Origin: Micavibrio_A sp041655955
GTDB taxonomy: Bacteria; Pseudomonadota; Alphaproteobacteria; Micavibrionales; Micavibrionaceae
NCBI GenBank assembly: GCA_041655955.1
Contig: JBBAEN010000001.1
Coordinates: 124,001-188,000, forward strand
Length of the DNA: 64,000 bases
Direction of reading: 5' to 3'
Both the position numbers and the translations under genes were made by a program. Under the pieces are notes generated by a model. The model saw only the letters and a list, made by a program, of their open reading frames with translations. It had not been told where the DNA came from and ran no database searches. Shown here in pieces: positions 44,778-53,172 of the stretch (positions within the stretch are counted from its first letter, which is position 1; each line of letters begins with the position of its first letter).

Positions 44778-45593
44778 ATGCCTTTAACTTATTGTGGAAA
44801 TCTGGTTCGTCAATACGATCCTGATCGCTATCTTTTGAGCTTTTTCGTGGAGCGGGAGAAGCGGGCTGTTCTGATCGCGCTTTTTGCGCTGAATTACGAA
44901 ATCGCCCGTACGCGCGAGGTCGTGACCGATACGAGGCTGGGCCATATCCGTTTGCAATGGTGGCGGGATGAAATCGCGAAAATCTATGACGGGGGAGCCT
45001 GTGGAGAAATTCCGGCTTTATCCACATTGGCGCCGCTTATCCATGGCGGGATTCTGTCACGTGAATATTTTGACGATCTGCTCTATGCCCGCGAATTTGA
45101 TCTGGAAGACGCGGCCCCGTCTTCGGTTGACGGTTTGCGCAATTATGCGGCCTTTACGGTCGGGCCTCTGAATCGTCTTGCGCTTGAAATTATCGGCGAA
45201 AAGGCGGATGAGGCCGAAATACGCCATATTTCAACGGTTTTCGGGCTTTTTCAGGCTATACGCAGCGTGCCGTTAATGCTTGCGCGGGGGCAATGCCTGC
45301 TTCCCGCCGATATGCTTGCGCGAAAAAATCTTACACCGCAAAAAATAATTGATTTCAATTGCAAGCAAGAGATTGTTGATGTGATTGAGGAATTGATTCG
45401 AGGAATTGAATCGTATCGAAAGCCAGGAAACCGCTTTCTGGCCCTTCAGCAAAGACAAGCCCTTATCTGGCTGGAATATATCAAGAAAAACGATTTCGAT
45501 GTTTTTTCCGCACGGGCGCAGCTTTCTCCGCCTTTTTTGGCGCTTCGCCTGTGGCTTTACGCCATCACCGTACGCTTGCCGTTTTTGCCCTGA
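44778..45593 (+). CDS. Squalene/phytoene synthase-like protein, probably non-catalytic (NDUFAF6-like)
   Basis: A 271-residue prenyltransferase-fold protein of the COG1562-related group found near Mth938-like genes in Alphaproteobacteria. It shows YDPDRYLLSFF, ALNYEIARTREVV, IRLQWWRDEI and MLARGQCLLPADML. Neither Asp-rich DxxxD motif expected in a true squalene or phytoene synthase is present, so it resembles NDUFAF6-type complex I assembly proteins rather than an enzyme. The ATG 44778 fits relatives; an earlier ATG at 44742 is possible. Confidence 0.82.
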   Translation: MPLTYCGNLVRQYDPDRYLLSFFVEREKRAVLIALFALNYEIARTREVVTDTRLGHIRLQWWRDEIAKIYDGGACGEIPALSTLAPLIHGGILSREYFDDLLYAREFDLEDAAPSSVDGLRNYAAFTVGPLNRLALEIIGEKADEAEIRHISTVFGLFQAIRSVPLMLARGQCLLPADMLARKNLTPQKIIDFNCKQEIVDVIEELIRGIESYRKPGNRFLALQQRQALIWLEYIKKNDFDVFSARAQLSPPFLALRLWLYAITVRLPFLP

Positions 45594-45820
45594 TTCCTTC
45601 TATGCGGCATGCGCCTGTTTTCGGCTTATTGAACCTTGAACCGCGTTCTTATCAATGGCTGCGCATTCATAAAAGGATACGGCGCGTCCTGATGGTTTTG
45701 CACCGTTTTTGAACCGATGCAGCGGCCATATATCCAATGGATAGAGCCGGATAGAATCTGGTTTTCCATGAAAAAACATGGCGTTTCAAACCGCCCGCGC
45801 CGCAAGGGTGGGAACAGGGC

Positions 45821-47191
45821 CTAGGCCGCCTTCAATTCCCTGAATTGCTGCACCCATCCATCGAGATCCCGCAGCGCCCGTTCGGCCATCTGTTTTTTCT
45901 TTTCGCGGGCCTTGTCCTTGCCTTTGACGCCGACCGGATCGGCGACGGGCGGGAAGAGGCCGAAATTGACATTCATCGGCTGGAACGTATCGGCGTTGCC
46001 GCCGCCCGTAATATGCGAAAGAATAGCGCCCATGGCCGTCGTAGGGGGCGGGGGCGTCATCGTGACGCCCAGCCTTTCACAAGCGGCAAAGCGTCCCGCC
46101 ATAATGCCGACGGCGGCGGATTCGACATAGCCTTCGCACCCCGTGATCTGGCCTGCAAAACGGATGCGCTTCATCGCCTTGAACCGCAGCATGGAATCGA
46201 GAAGCCGGGGGGAGTTGATGAAAGTGTTCCTGTGCACGCCGCCGAGCCTTGCGAAGTCGGCATTTTCAAGGCCGGGAATCATGCGGAAGACGCGGCCCTG
46301 TTCGCCATATTTCATCTTGGTCTGAAAGCCGACCATATTATAGAGCGTTCCGAGCGCATTATCCTGCCGGAGCTGGACGACCGCATAGGGCCTTTTTCCA
46401 GAATTTGGATCGGTAAGCCCGACCGGCTTCATCGGGCCAAAGCGTAGCGTATCTATCCCGCGCGCGGCCATAATCTCGATCGGCATGCAGCCCTCAAAAT
46501 AGGGCGTGGATTTTTCCCATTCCTTGAATTCCGTTTTTTCGGCGTCCAGCAAGGCTTGTATAAAGGCAAGATACTGGTCTTTGTCCAAGGGGCAGTTGAT
46601 ATAGTCGGAGCCAGTCCCCGCGGGGCCTGTCTTGTCGTAGCGGGACTGCATCCAGGCGATATCGAAGTTGATGCTCTCCCTGTGGATGATGGGGGCGATG
46701 GCGTCAAAGAAGGCCAGCTGTTCCTCACCGCCTATCGAGCGGATTTTTTCGGCGAGTTCGGGGGAAGTCAAAGGCCCCGTCGCAATGATGACGCTGTCCC
46801 ATGTATCGGGAGGAAATTCGATATGTTCATTTTGTATCGTAATCAGCGTGTGCGCCTTGAGTCTGGCGGTAACCCCGTCGGAAAAGGCGTCGCGGTCAAC
46901 GGCGAGCGCGCCGCCCGCGGGAACCGCACACCGGTCGCCTTCGGCCATGATGAGGGATTCGCACCGGCGCATCTCCTCGTGCAGGAGGCCGACGGCGTTA
47001 TAATATGTATCGTCGGAGCGGAATGAGTTGGAGCAGACAAGCTCCGCGCATCCCTGACCCTTATGGGCTTCGGTCATGCGGGTGGGGCGCATTTCGTGAA
47101 GGATGACGGGGATGCCCATCTGTGCGATTTGCCATGCGGCTTCGGAACCGGCAAGCCCCGCGCCTATAACGTGAATTGGATCATATTTCAT
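45821..47191 (-). CDS. trmFO: Methylenetetrahydrofolate--tRNA-(uracil-5-)-methyltransferase TrmFO
   Basis: A 456-residue FAD/folate enzyme that makes m5U54 in tRNA. The FAD-binding start is VIGAGLAGSEAAWQIA; catalytic cysteine regions are CAELVCSNSFRSDD and GCEGYVESAAVG. Other family parts: FFDAIAPI, SRYDKTG and YCPLD-type NCPLDKDQY. Length matches the family. Confidence 0.97.
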   Translation of the reverse strand: MKYDPIHVIGAGLAGSEAAWQIAQMGIPVILHEMRPTRMTEAHKGQGCAELVCSNSFRSDDTYYNAVGLLHEEMRRCESLIMAEGDRCAVPAGGALAVDRDAFSDGVTARLKAHTLITIQNEHIEFPPDTWDSVIIATGPLTSPELAEKIRSIGGEEQLAFFDAIAPIIHRESINFDIAWMQSRYDKTGPAGTGSDYINCPLDKDQYLAFIQALLDAEKTEFKEWEKSTPYFEGCMPIEIMAARGIDTLRFGPMKPVGLTDPNSGKRPYAVVQLRQDNALGTLYNMVGFQTKMKYGEQGRVFRMIPGLENADFARLGGVHRNTFINSPRLLDSMLRFKAMKRIRFAGQITGCEGYVESAAVGIMAGRFAACERLGVTMTPPPPTTAMGAILSHITGGGNADTFQPMNVNFGLFPPVADPVGVKGKDKAREKKKQMAERALRDLDGWVQQFRELKAA

Positions 47192-47345
47192 CAGGCAGTT
47201 ATGCCTGTTTTTTAATGCAAAAGCCAGCCTTTCAACAAGCGCACAGGACTGGGCGTTTCGATATATCCATCCACAGGGCGCTGTATCGTTATTTGTCTGT
47301 GCCGTATCGAAAGCGCGGCGCTCTTTGGTTCAAATGCGTCTTGCA

Positions 47346-48653
47346 TCACTCCCAAAACTCTTCTTTCTCCGGCACACGGGAAAAAGCGATTTTCGTGCCG
47401 ACATGGCCGGCCTCGGTTTTCGGGATGATGCCGAGCGTCACCGCATCGCCCTGATATTTATTGTTGAGGCTTTCCATGGCGGCGGACAGGCTGTTGCGCT
47501 TTTGAAGCAGGGCGCGGCTGCCTTGAAGGCCGGTTTCAAAAAGATCGTCTGTGATTTTGCTGTCCTCGCGCAGCTTGGTGAGCGTCACGGAAACTTTTTT
47601 GAACAGCATGCGTTGCGGTATGGTTTCGGGGGCTTTGTTAAAACATTGCCGCGTCATATCGGCCCAGAGGGATTCGAAATGCTGCATGAATGTGAAAACG
47701 TCTTGCGCAGCGGGAAAGTCGCTTTCGCCGTACCAGCGCCGCCCGTCCAGAAGCCGCACGCTAAAAGAGAGCCTGGCGGCGTGAAAGCCTTTGCGGCGCA
47801 TGCGCATGACGGCCTTGTAAAGCAGCCTGCGCGTGATTTGGCGGGCTTTGTCGGGAATGCGCAGCGCGGGGTCGAGGATGCGGCTATGGCCGATTGTGCT
47901 GGCGTTGGTCGGCGTGTGCGGCACGTCGTACCCATGCAGCCAGTACCAGAATTTCTCGCCCGTGACGCTGCCCCACACGGCGCGGGCCTGTTTGGGGGAA
48001 GTGTTCCAGAGGTCTTTTATGCTGCATATTCCCGCGCGCAGCAAACGCTCTTGCATGCGCAGATTGATGCCCGGAAGGTCGGTGAGTTTGAGGGAGAAAA
48101 GCGGGCCGGGAAGATCGTCCGGATGCAGCAGGACAAGCCCGTCAGGCTTTTGCAAATCGGTTGCGACCTTCGCCAGAAAACTGTTCGACGAAACGCCGAT
48201 GGAGCATTTTACGGCGGGGCCGATATCCTTGCGGATCTGTTCCTTGATGGCGAGCGCCAGCGCGCGGGCGTTTTCAGGGCATCTCTCCCGCCCGATAAGG
48301 TCGCAATGGAATTCATCGATCGACCAGATCTTTGTGACGGGGATATGTTTTTCCGCCGCCCCCATAATGCGTCTGTGATAATCCGTATAGATATTATGGC
48401 TTGCGAGGATGCAGATAAGGCCGGGGCACAGTCTTTTGGCATCATAGATTTTGGTGCCTGTGCGGATGCCATAGGCTTTTGCCTCATAGCTGGCGGCGAT
48501 GGCGCAGGTGGAATCCGTCATGGCGGGGACGACGGCCACGGGACGGCCCCGCAGTTCGGGACGTTCATTCTGTTCGACGCTGGCGAAAAAGCTGTTCAGG
48601 TCGAGGTAAAGGGTCGAGAGGCCGGATTCTTCCGCGCTGTGCAGGGCGTTCAT
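47346..48653 (-). CDS. Y-family DNA polymerase (DinB/UmuC-like)
   Basis: A 435-residue translesion polymerase. Catalytic residues are in LYLDLNSFFASVEQ and KIWSIDEFHCDL; CSIGVSSNSFLAKVATDLQKPDGL follows, then the helix-hairpin-helix LTDLPGINLRMQERLL and a little-finger region. The palm motif SIDEF differs from the SIDEAYLD of E. coli Pol IV, so it is a divergent member. GGGAGG precedes the ATG. A LexA box overlaps its promoter, indicating SOS control. Confidence 0.92.
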   Translation of the reverse strand: MNALHSAEESGLSTLYLDLNSFFASVEQNERPELRGRPVAVVPAMTDSTCAIAASYEAKAYGIRTGTKIYDAKRLCPGLICILASHNIYTDYHRRIMGAAEKHIPVTKIWSIDEFHCDLIGRERCPENARALALAIKEQIRKDIGPAVKCSIGVSSNSFLAKVATDLQKPDGLVLLHPDDLPGPLFSLKLTDLPGINLRMQERLLRAGICSIKDLWNTSPKQARAVWGSVTGEKFWYWLHGYDVPHTPTNASTIGHSRILDPALRIPDKARQITRRLLYKAVMRMRRKGFHAARLSFSVRLLDGRRWYGESDFPAAQDVFTFMQHFESLWADMTRQCFNKAPETIPQRMLFKKVSVTLTKLREDSKITDDLFETGLQGSRALLQKRNSLSAAMESLNNKYQGDAVTLGIIPKTEAGHVGTKIAFSRVPEKEEFWE

Positions 48654-48675
48654 TGTTGCCTCCCGGTTGATGGAT

Positions 48676-48690
48676 GTTCTTTATTTGTTC
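48676..48690 (-). promoter_or_regulatory. LexA (SOS) box, GTTC-N7-GTTC
   Basis: A direct repeat GTTC at 48676-48679 and 48687-48690 with 7 bases between, equal to GAAC-N7-GAAC on the gene strand. This is the alphaproteobacterial LexA operator. It lies 22 bp upstream of the Y-family polymerase ATG. Confidence 0.85.
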
Positions 48691-48715
48691 TATTTTAGGG
48701 GGAGGGGAAAGGCAA
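48687..48715 (-). promoter_or_regulatory. Promoter of the Y-family polymerase gene, -10 inside the LexA box
   Basis: On the minus strand TTGCCT (48715-48710), a 17-bp spacer, then TAGAAC (48692-48687). The -10 hexamer shares its GAAC with the upstream half of the LexA box, so repressor binding would exclude RNA polymerase. Hexamers match the consensus at 4 of 6 bases each. Confidence 0.55.
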
Positions 48716-48782
48716 GCTTTTTATGCCGCATGGCGGGCAGTGCGCGGGGACGGCTGAGCGAAAGCGGGAAGCTGGCGAGATG

Positions 48783-49337
48783 TCAGGGGAAAACGCGGGT
48801 TCCGCCGAGCGCCGCCAGATCAAAGGGAACGGGCGCGGCGTTGAGCGGATTTTCGGGATAGCTCTGCCCGTCAAAGCGCAGGACGATATTCCGGTCGGGG
48901 TGATCCGTGCCGGTCAGGCGGACGGCGATATCCTCCCACCCGTTGGTTGCGCTGCCGCCGATAAAGAGGGGGCCGCGGATGCGCGACGTTTCGGATACAA
49001 GCATGAAATTATCGTCGCCGGCGCCAAAGACCGCGAGCGTGCAGCCGCTCCACCCGCACCAATAGCTATGGGGGAGGTTGAAGAGGACAAGCCCTTCACG
49101 CAGCCCGTCGCCGTTTAAATCCATGCGCGTATATTGATATTGCGAATTTTTCGGGCCGCCGCGTGATTCCAGATAGTGCTGGATGGCGGCATGGAGCGCG
49201 CCGTCCGACGGATCGACGGGGGCGGCGCTTTCTTGCGCGTAATAAACAGGCACTTCTTCCCTTGCCGTGCCTGAACAAGCGGCAAGGGAAGGAAGCGCCA
49301 GCGCCGCAAGAGCGGCAAGTTTCAGTCTGTTTTTCAC
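48783..49337 (-). CDS. Lipoprotein of unknown function (GTG start)
   Basis: A 184-residue lipoprotein read from GTG 49337: signal peptide MKNRLKLAALAALALPSLAAC with lipobox LAAC (Cys21) and an AGGG ribosome site. The mature part has a DxDG-like stretch, MDLNGDGLREGLVLF, which resembles an EF-hand/FG-GAP type calcium-binding loop, and a WCGWSGC cysteine pair. Function unknown. ATGs farther upstream (49382, 49418) would add a second hydrophobic stretch and are less likely. Confidence 0.75.
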   Translation of the reverse strand: MKNRLKLAALAALALPSLAACSGTAREEVPVYYAQESAAPVDPSDGALHAAIQHYLESRGGPKNSQYQYTRMDLNGDGLREGLVLFNLPHSYWCGWSGCTLAVFGAGDDNFMLVSETSRIRGPLFIGGSATNGWEDIAVRLTGTDHPDRNIVLRFDGQSYPENPLNAAPVPFDLAALGGTRVFP

Positions 49338-49512
49338 GCAGAACCCTGGAAAATAGAAAGGGAAATCCCTTGAAAGGAACATAGAAACACCGGACACAGA
49401 AGGAACACGGAAAGACAAAGCGGAACCCAGTCAGAATCTCTTGAAAGCCAGTGTGGCGGGAGTCGCGCCCGGGGCCAAGCCCTGTAAACCCTTTGTCCAC
49501 AAAAACGGTGGA

Positions 49513-49848
49513 TTAAAGCCCGCTGCGTGGAACATAGGTGCAATGGGCCGGAGCGGCGCCGGAAGGGGTGATGGCCGCGTCTATTCCCTTGTTCCAGAAG
49601 ATAATCTGCTTATTGCCGTATTGGATGCCGCCGTCGGTGCTTTTTTGGCGTTTCAGTGCGTGGGCCTTTCCGGCGAAGACAAGCCGTGCTTCGTCGGGCG
49701 TGAAAAGCGTTATCTGGGCGGGGGATCCGTCCTCGCACACCATCGGTTGCGGCGTCACGGGGATGCGCCGTTTTTTCGTCTGGCTGGAGGCGCATCCGGC
49801 GAGGGTCAGCAGGACAAGCAAAGCCATAACAGGTTTTGCGGGTTTCAT
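49513..49848 (-). CDS. MliC-like lipoprotein (C-type lysozyme inhibitor family)
   Basis: A 111-residue lipoprotein (lipobox LAGC, Cys19). The mature domain matches the MliC pattern: VCEDGSPAQITLF, DEARLVFAGKAHAL, GGIQYGNKQIIFWNKG, and a final Cys103 that should pair with Cys38. MliC proteins bind c-type lysozyme in the periplasm. Its ATG overlaps the gcvPB stop by 4 bp (ATGA), so it is probably made from the glycine cleavage message, an odd partner. Confidence 0.82.
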   Translation of the reverse strand: MKPAKPVMALLVLLTLAGCASSQTKKRRIPVTPQPMVCEDGSPAQITLFTPDEARLVFAGKAHALKRQKSTDGGIQYGNKQIIFWNKGIDAAITPSGAAPAHCTYVPRSGL

Positions 49849-51401
49849 GCGGCGGGGCCTTTCCAGCGCAGCTTCGGCTCCCGCGCCGCCCGCACTTCGT
49901 CGAGCCGTTTCGCGGGCGTCGATTGCGGATAGGCATGGAATTTTTCTGTATCGCCGGCCTTCGCCTCCTGCGCGATTTCCTTCATCACGCGGATGAAACG
50001 GTCGAGCGTTTCCTTGCTTTCCGTTTCGGTCGGCTCGATGAGCATCGCGCCCTGAACCACCAGCGGGAAATAGACGGTCATCGGGTGGAAGCCGCGCTCG
50101 ATAAGCGCCTTTGCAATGTCGAGCGTCGTAACGCCGGACTCTTTCTGGAGTTTGTCGGTCAGCAAACATTCATGCATGCACGGCCCCGCAAACGGAACCG
50201 CGTAATCGTCCTTTAAGTGCGAAAGGATGTAATTCGCATTGAGGACGGCGTCTTCGGACACCTGCCGCAGCCCGTCCGCGCCATGGCTCATCATATAGGT
50301 GAGGGCGCGGATATGCATGCCGAACTGGCCATGGAATCCTTTGATGCGGCCACAGGATGTTTCCCTTTCCCCGTCCTCTTCGAGGCGGTAGAGCGGCCCG
50401 CCTTCCGCCGGGCCCGAATTGTCCGCGACGACGACGGGGGACGGCATAAAGGGGGCAAGCTCTTCCGACACGCAAATCGGGCCGGAGCCGGGGCCGCCGC
50501 CGCCATGTGGTGTCGAGAAAGTCTTGTGCAGGTTGATATGCATGACATCGACGCCGAAAGCGGCGGGGCGGATTTTCCCGACAAGCGCGTTGAAATTCGC
50601 CCCGTCGCAATAGAAATAGCCGCCCGCGTCATGGAGCAGTTTCGATATTTCCTGAATGTCGGTTTCAAACAGCCCGCAAGTATTGGGGTTCGTCACCATC
50701 ATGCCGGCGACATCCTTGCCGTCGCCGAGCGCGTCCTTAAAGGCCTCGACGGTGACGCGGCCCCCGTCCTTTGTCGGGATAACGCGGATGGCGAAGCCGC
50801 ACATGGCGGCGGTCGCCGGATTTGTCCCGTGCGCCGAATCCGGCACGAGGATGACGCGCTTGTCCTTGTTGCCTTTTTGCGCGTGGGCGCGGGCGATGGT
50901 CATGAGGCCCGCAAGCTCTCCATGCGCTCCCGCCGCGGGCGTCAGGCATACGCCCGGAAGGCCGGTAAGTTCGGCCAGCCATTGTTGCAGTTCGTACATC
51001 ACTTTAAGCGCGCCCTGTACGGTGGAAGCCGGTTGGAGCGGGTGGATTTGCGCGAAGCCGGGCAGGCGCGCGATGCGTTCGTTCAGGCGCGGATTATGTT
51101 TCATCGTGCAGGAGCCGAGCGGGAAGAAGCCGCTATCGATGGAATAATTCTTCGTTGAAAGCCGGACGAAATGCCGCACCACTTCCGGCTCCGCCACTTG
51201 CGGCAAACCGATAGAACCGCGCGCCGCCTGTCCCGTGCGGAGGCCGGAATTTTTAGGTGCGGGCAGATCGACGCCCGGATGATCGCTCCGGCCCTTTTCC
51301 CAAAGAAGATTTTCATCGTAATGCAGGCCGCGGTTTAAATCCATGTCTGGCTCTTGTGTCTTTTGATCGTTTGCTGAAGGTTTCAGGGCGGCGTTTGTCA
51401 T
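49845..51401 (-). CDS. gcvPB: Glycine dehydrogenase (decarboxylating) subunit 2
   Basis: A 518-residue PLP subunit of split P-protein. The PLP lysine is K293 in HINLHKTFSTPHGGGGPG, with DSAHGTNPATAAMCGF before it. The N-terminal 60 residues are slightly extended. With GcvPA it decarboxylates glycine and passes the aminomethyl group to lipoylated GcvH. Its ATG overlaps the gcvPA stop by 4 bp and its stop overlaps the MliC-like ATG by 4 bp. Confidence 0.97.
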   Translation of the reverse strand: MTNAALKPSANDQKTQEPDMDLNRGLHYDENLLWEKGRSDHPGVDLPAPKNSGLRTGQAARGSIGLPQVAEPEVVRHFVRLSTKNYSIDSGFFPLGSCTMKHNPRLNERIARLPGFAQIHPLQPASTVQGALKVMYELQQWLAELTGLPGVCLTPAAGAHGELAGLMTIARAHAQKGNKDKRVILVPDSAHGTNPATAAMCGFAIRVIPTKDGGRVTVEAFKDALGDGKDVAGMMVTNPNTCGLFETDIQEISKLLHDAGGYFYCDGANFNALVGKIRPAAFGVDVMHINLHKTFSTPHGGGGPGSGPICVSEELAPFMPSPVVVADNSGPAEGGPLYRLEEDGERETSCGRIKGFHGQFGMHIRALTYMMSHGADGLRQVSEDAVLNANYILSHLKDDYAVPFAGPCMHECLLTDKLQKESGVTTLDIAKALIERGFHPMTVYFPLVVQGAMLIEPTETESKETLDRFIRVMKEIAQEAKAGDTEKFHAYPQSTPAKRLDEVRAAREPKLRWKGPAA

Positions 51402-52720
51402 GCGAACGCTCCTTTCAATGCCGCGGCAAAGGCGGCGATGTCTTCGTCTGTCGTCATTTCCGTCGCGGCGACGATGAGTTTACCGTCTGCAGGATAGCCG
51501 GCGATGATGCCTTGCGCGGCAAGCGTTTCGGCGATCGCCTTTGCATCCGCTCCTTGCGGCAGGCGCAGTGTGAATTCATTGAAGAAGCTTTCATTCTCGA
51601 CCGCAACGCCGCCGATAGTCGAAAGCGCATCGGCAAGATCACAGGCGCGTTCATGGTTCAGGCGGGCGAGCGTTTTAAGCCCGTCCTCGCCGAGCAGGGC
51701 CATATGCACCGTAAAGGCAAGGGCGCAAAGCCCCTGGTTGGTGCAGATATTCGACGTCGCCTTTTCGCGGCGTATATGCTGTTCGCGGGTGGAGAGGGTA
51801 AGAACGAAGCCGCGATTGCCGTCCGCGTCAACCGTTTCGCCGCAGAGCCGCCCCGGCATTTGCCGGATGAATTTTTCGCGGGTCGCGAAAAAGCCGAGAT
51901 GCGGGCCGCCGAACGCCATATTGACGCCGATCGATTGCGCCTCGCCGCACACAATGTCAGCTTCGACGGGGGCGGGGAGAAGGCCGAGCGAGAGGATTTC
52001 ATTGGTAACGACGATAAGCAGCGCGCCTGCTTCGTCACATTGCCTGCGCCAGTCCGCATAGGCATGGACATTGCCGAAGAAATCCGGCGACTGGATAATC
52101 ACGCAAGCGGCGTCTTCGAGCCGGCAGTCCTCCGTATCCCCGCCGCCCTGCGGTGTGCCGGAAGAGCAATCAACCGGATCTCCGGCGCCTATATTGCCGA
52201 GATAGGATTTCAGCACTTCATGATAGTGCGGATGGATAGAGGAGCCATACACGACTTTTTCGCGCTTTGTCACGCGCATCGCCATAAGCGCCGCTTCGGC
52301 CATGGCGGTCGCGCCGTCGTAAAGGGAGGCGTTGGCGACTTCCTGCCCCGTCAAAAGAGCGATGAAGCTTTGGAATTCATAGAGATATTGCAACGTCCCT
52401 TGCGCTATTTCCGGCTGGTACGGCGTGTAGGCGGTGAGGAATTCGCTGCGCTGGATAATATAATCGACGCTTGCCGGCACATGGTGGAAATAACATCCCG
52501 CGCCCAGAAAAAACGGGCCTTTGCCCGCATGGAGATTTTCATTGGCATAGGTGCCAAGCTTGCGATCGATCTCGATCTCGCCCATGTGATTTGGCAGGTT
52601 GGCAAGCCCCGTCATGAAGGCCGATTGCGGAACATCCTTGAAAAGCCCGTCCACCGACGAAGCGCCGATGGCGGAAAGCATGTCCTTCCGGTTCGCTGAG
52701 GTGAGGGGCAAATAGCGCAT
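51398..52720 (-). CDS. gcvPA: Glycine dehydrogenase (decarboxylating) subunit 1
   Basis: A 440-residue first subunit of the split P-protein. It starts with the family pattern MRYLPLTSANRKDMLSAIG and contains YTPYQPEIAQGTLQYLYEFQ, YDGATAMAEAALMA and PGRLCGETVDADGNRGFVLTL. It forms the heterodimer with GcvPB. Spacing to gcvH is 38 bp. Confidence 0.97.
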   Translation of the reverse strand: MRYLPLTSANRKDMLSAIGASSVDGLFKDVPQSAFMTGLANLPNHMGEIEIDRKLGTYANENLHAGKGPFFLGAGCYFHHVPASVDYIIQRSEFLTAYTPYQPEIAQGTLQYLYEFQSFIALLTGQEVANASLYDGATAMAEAALMAMRVTKREKVVYGSSIHPHYHEVLKSYLGNIGAGDPVDCSSGTPQGGGDTEDCRLEDAACVIIQSPDFFGNVHAYADWRRQCDEAGALLIVVTNEILSLGLLPAPVEADIVCGEAQSIGVNMAFGGPHLGFFATREKFIRQMPGRLCGETVDADGNRGFVLTLSTREQHIRREKATSNICTNQGLCALAFTVHMALLGEDGLKTLARLNHERACDLADALSTIGGVAVENESFFNEFTLRLPQGADAKAIAETLAAQGIIAGYPADGKLIVAATEMTTDEDIAAFAAALKGAFA

Positions 52721-52758
52721 GGGCTTTCTCCTGAAACGGTGGGGTCTTTAAGGCCGGA

Positions 52759-53133
52759 TTAGGCGAGGCTTTCCGTGAATTTTTCATAGGCGAGGGAGTC
52801 CATCAGCCCTTCCATTTCTGCGGGGTCGCTGATTTTAATCTGGACGATCCAGCCTTTTTCGAGATCTTCTTTCAAATCATCGAGATTATCCTGCAACTCC
52901 TCGTTCACGGCAATGATTTCGCCGGACACAGGGGCGTAGATTTCGCTCGCGGCCTTGACGGATTCCACGACGGCGAAATTATCGCCTTTTTTAACGGCGC
53001 GGCCCGCTTCCGGCAATTCAAGATAAACCAGATCGCCGAGCGCGTGGCGGGCATAGGTCGTAATCCCGACATGGGCGGTGTCGCCCTCGATTTTAATCCA
53101 TTCATGGTCGTTCGTGTATTTAATTTCGGTCAT
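52759..53133 (-). CDS. gcvH: Glycine cleavage system H protein
   Basis: A 124-residue lipoyl carrier. The lipoylated lysine is K60 in VVESVKAASEIYAPVSG; HEWIKIEGDTAHVGIT and LGDLVYLELPE are conserved. It carries the aminomethyl intermediate between P-, T- and L-proteins. It needs octanoyl transfer by LipB, also in this window. AGGAG precedes the ATG. Confidence 0.97.
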   Translation of the reverse strand: MTEIKYTNDHEWIKIEGDTAHVGITTYARHALGDLVYLELPEAGRAVKKGDNFAVVESVKAASEIYAPVSGEIIAVNEELQDNLDDLKEDLEKGWIVQIKISDPAEMEGLMDSLAYEKFTESLA

Positions 53134-53172
53134 AATTTTCTCCTGTCGGTCGGTATTTTGTTGCTATGCGCT

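Noticed and set aside
45594..45820. Small hairpin CCATG/CATGG near 45770 as a terminator
   Set aside because: The stem is only 5 bp and lacks a T-run.
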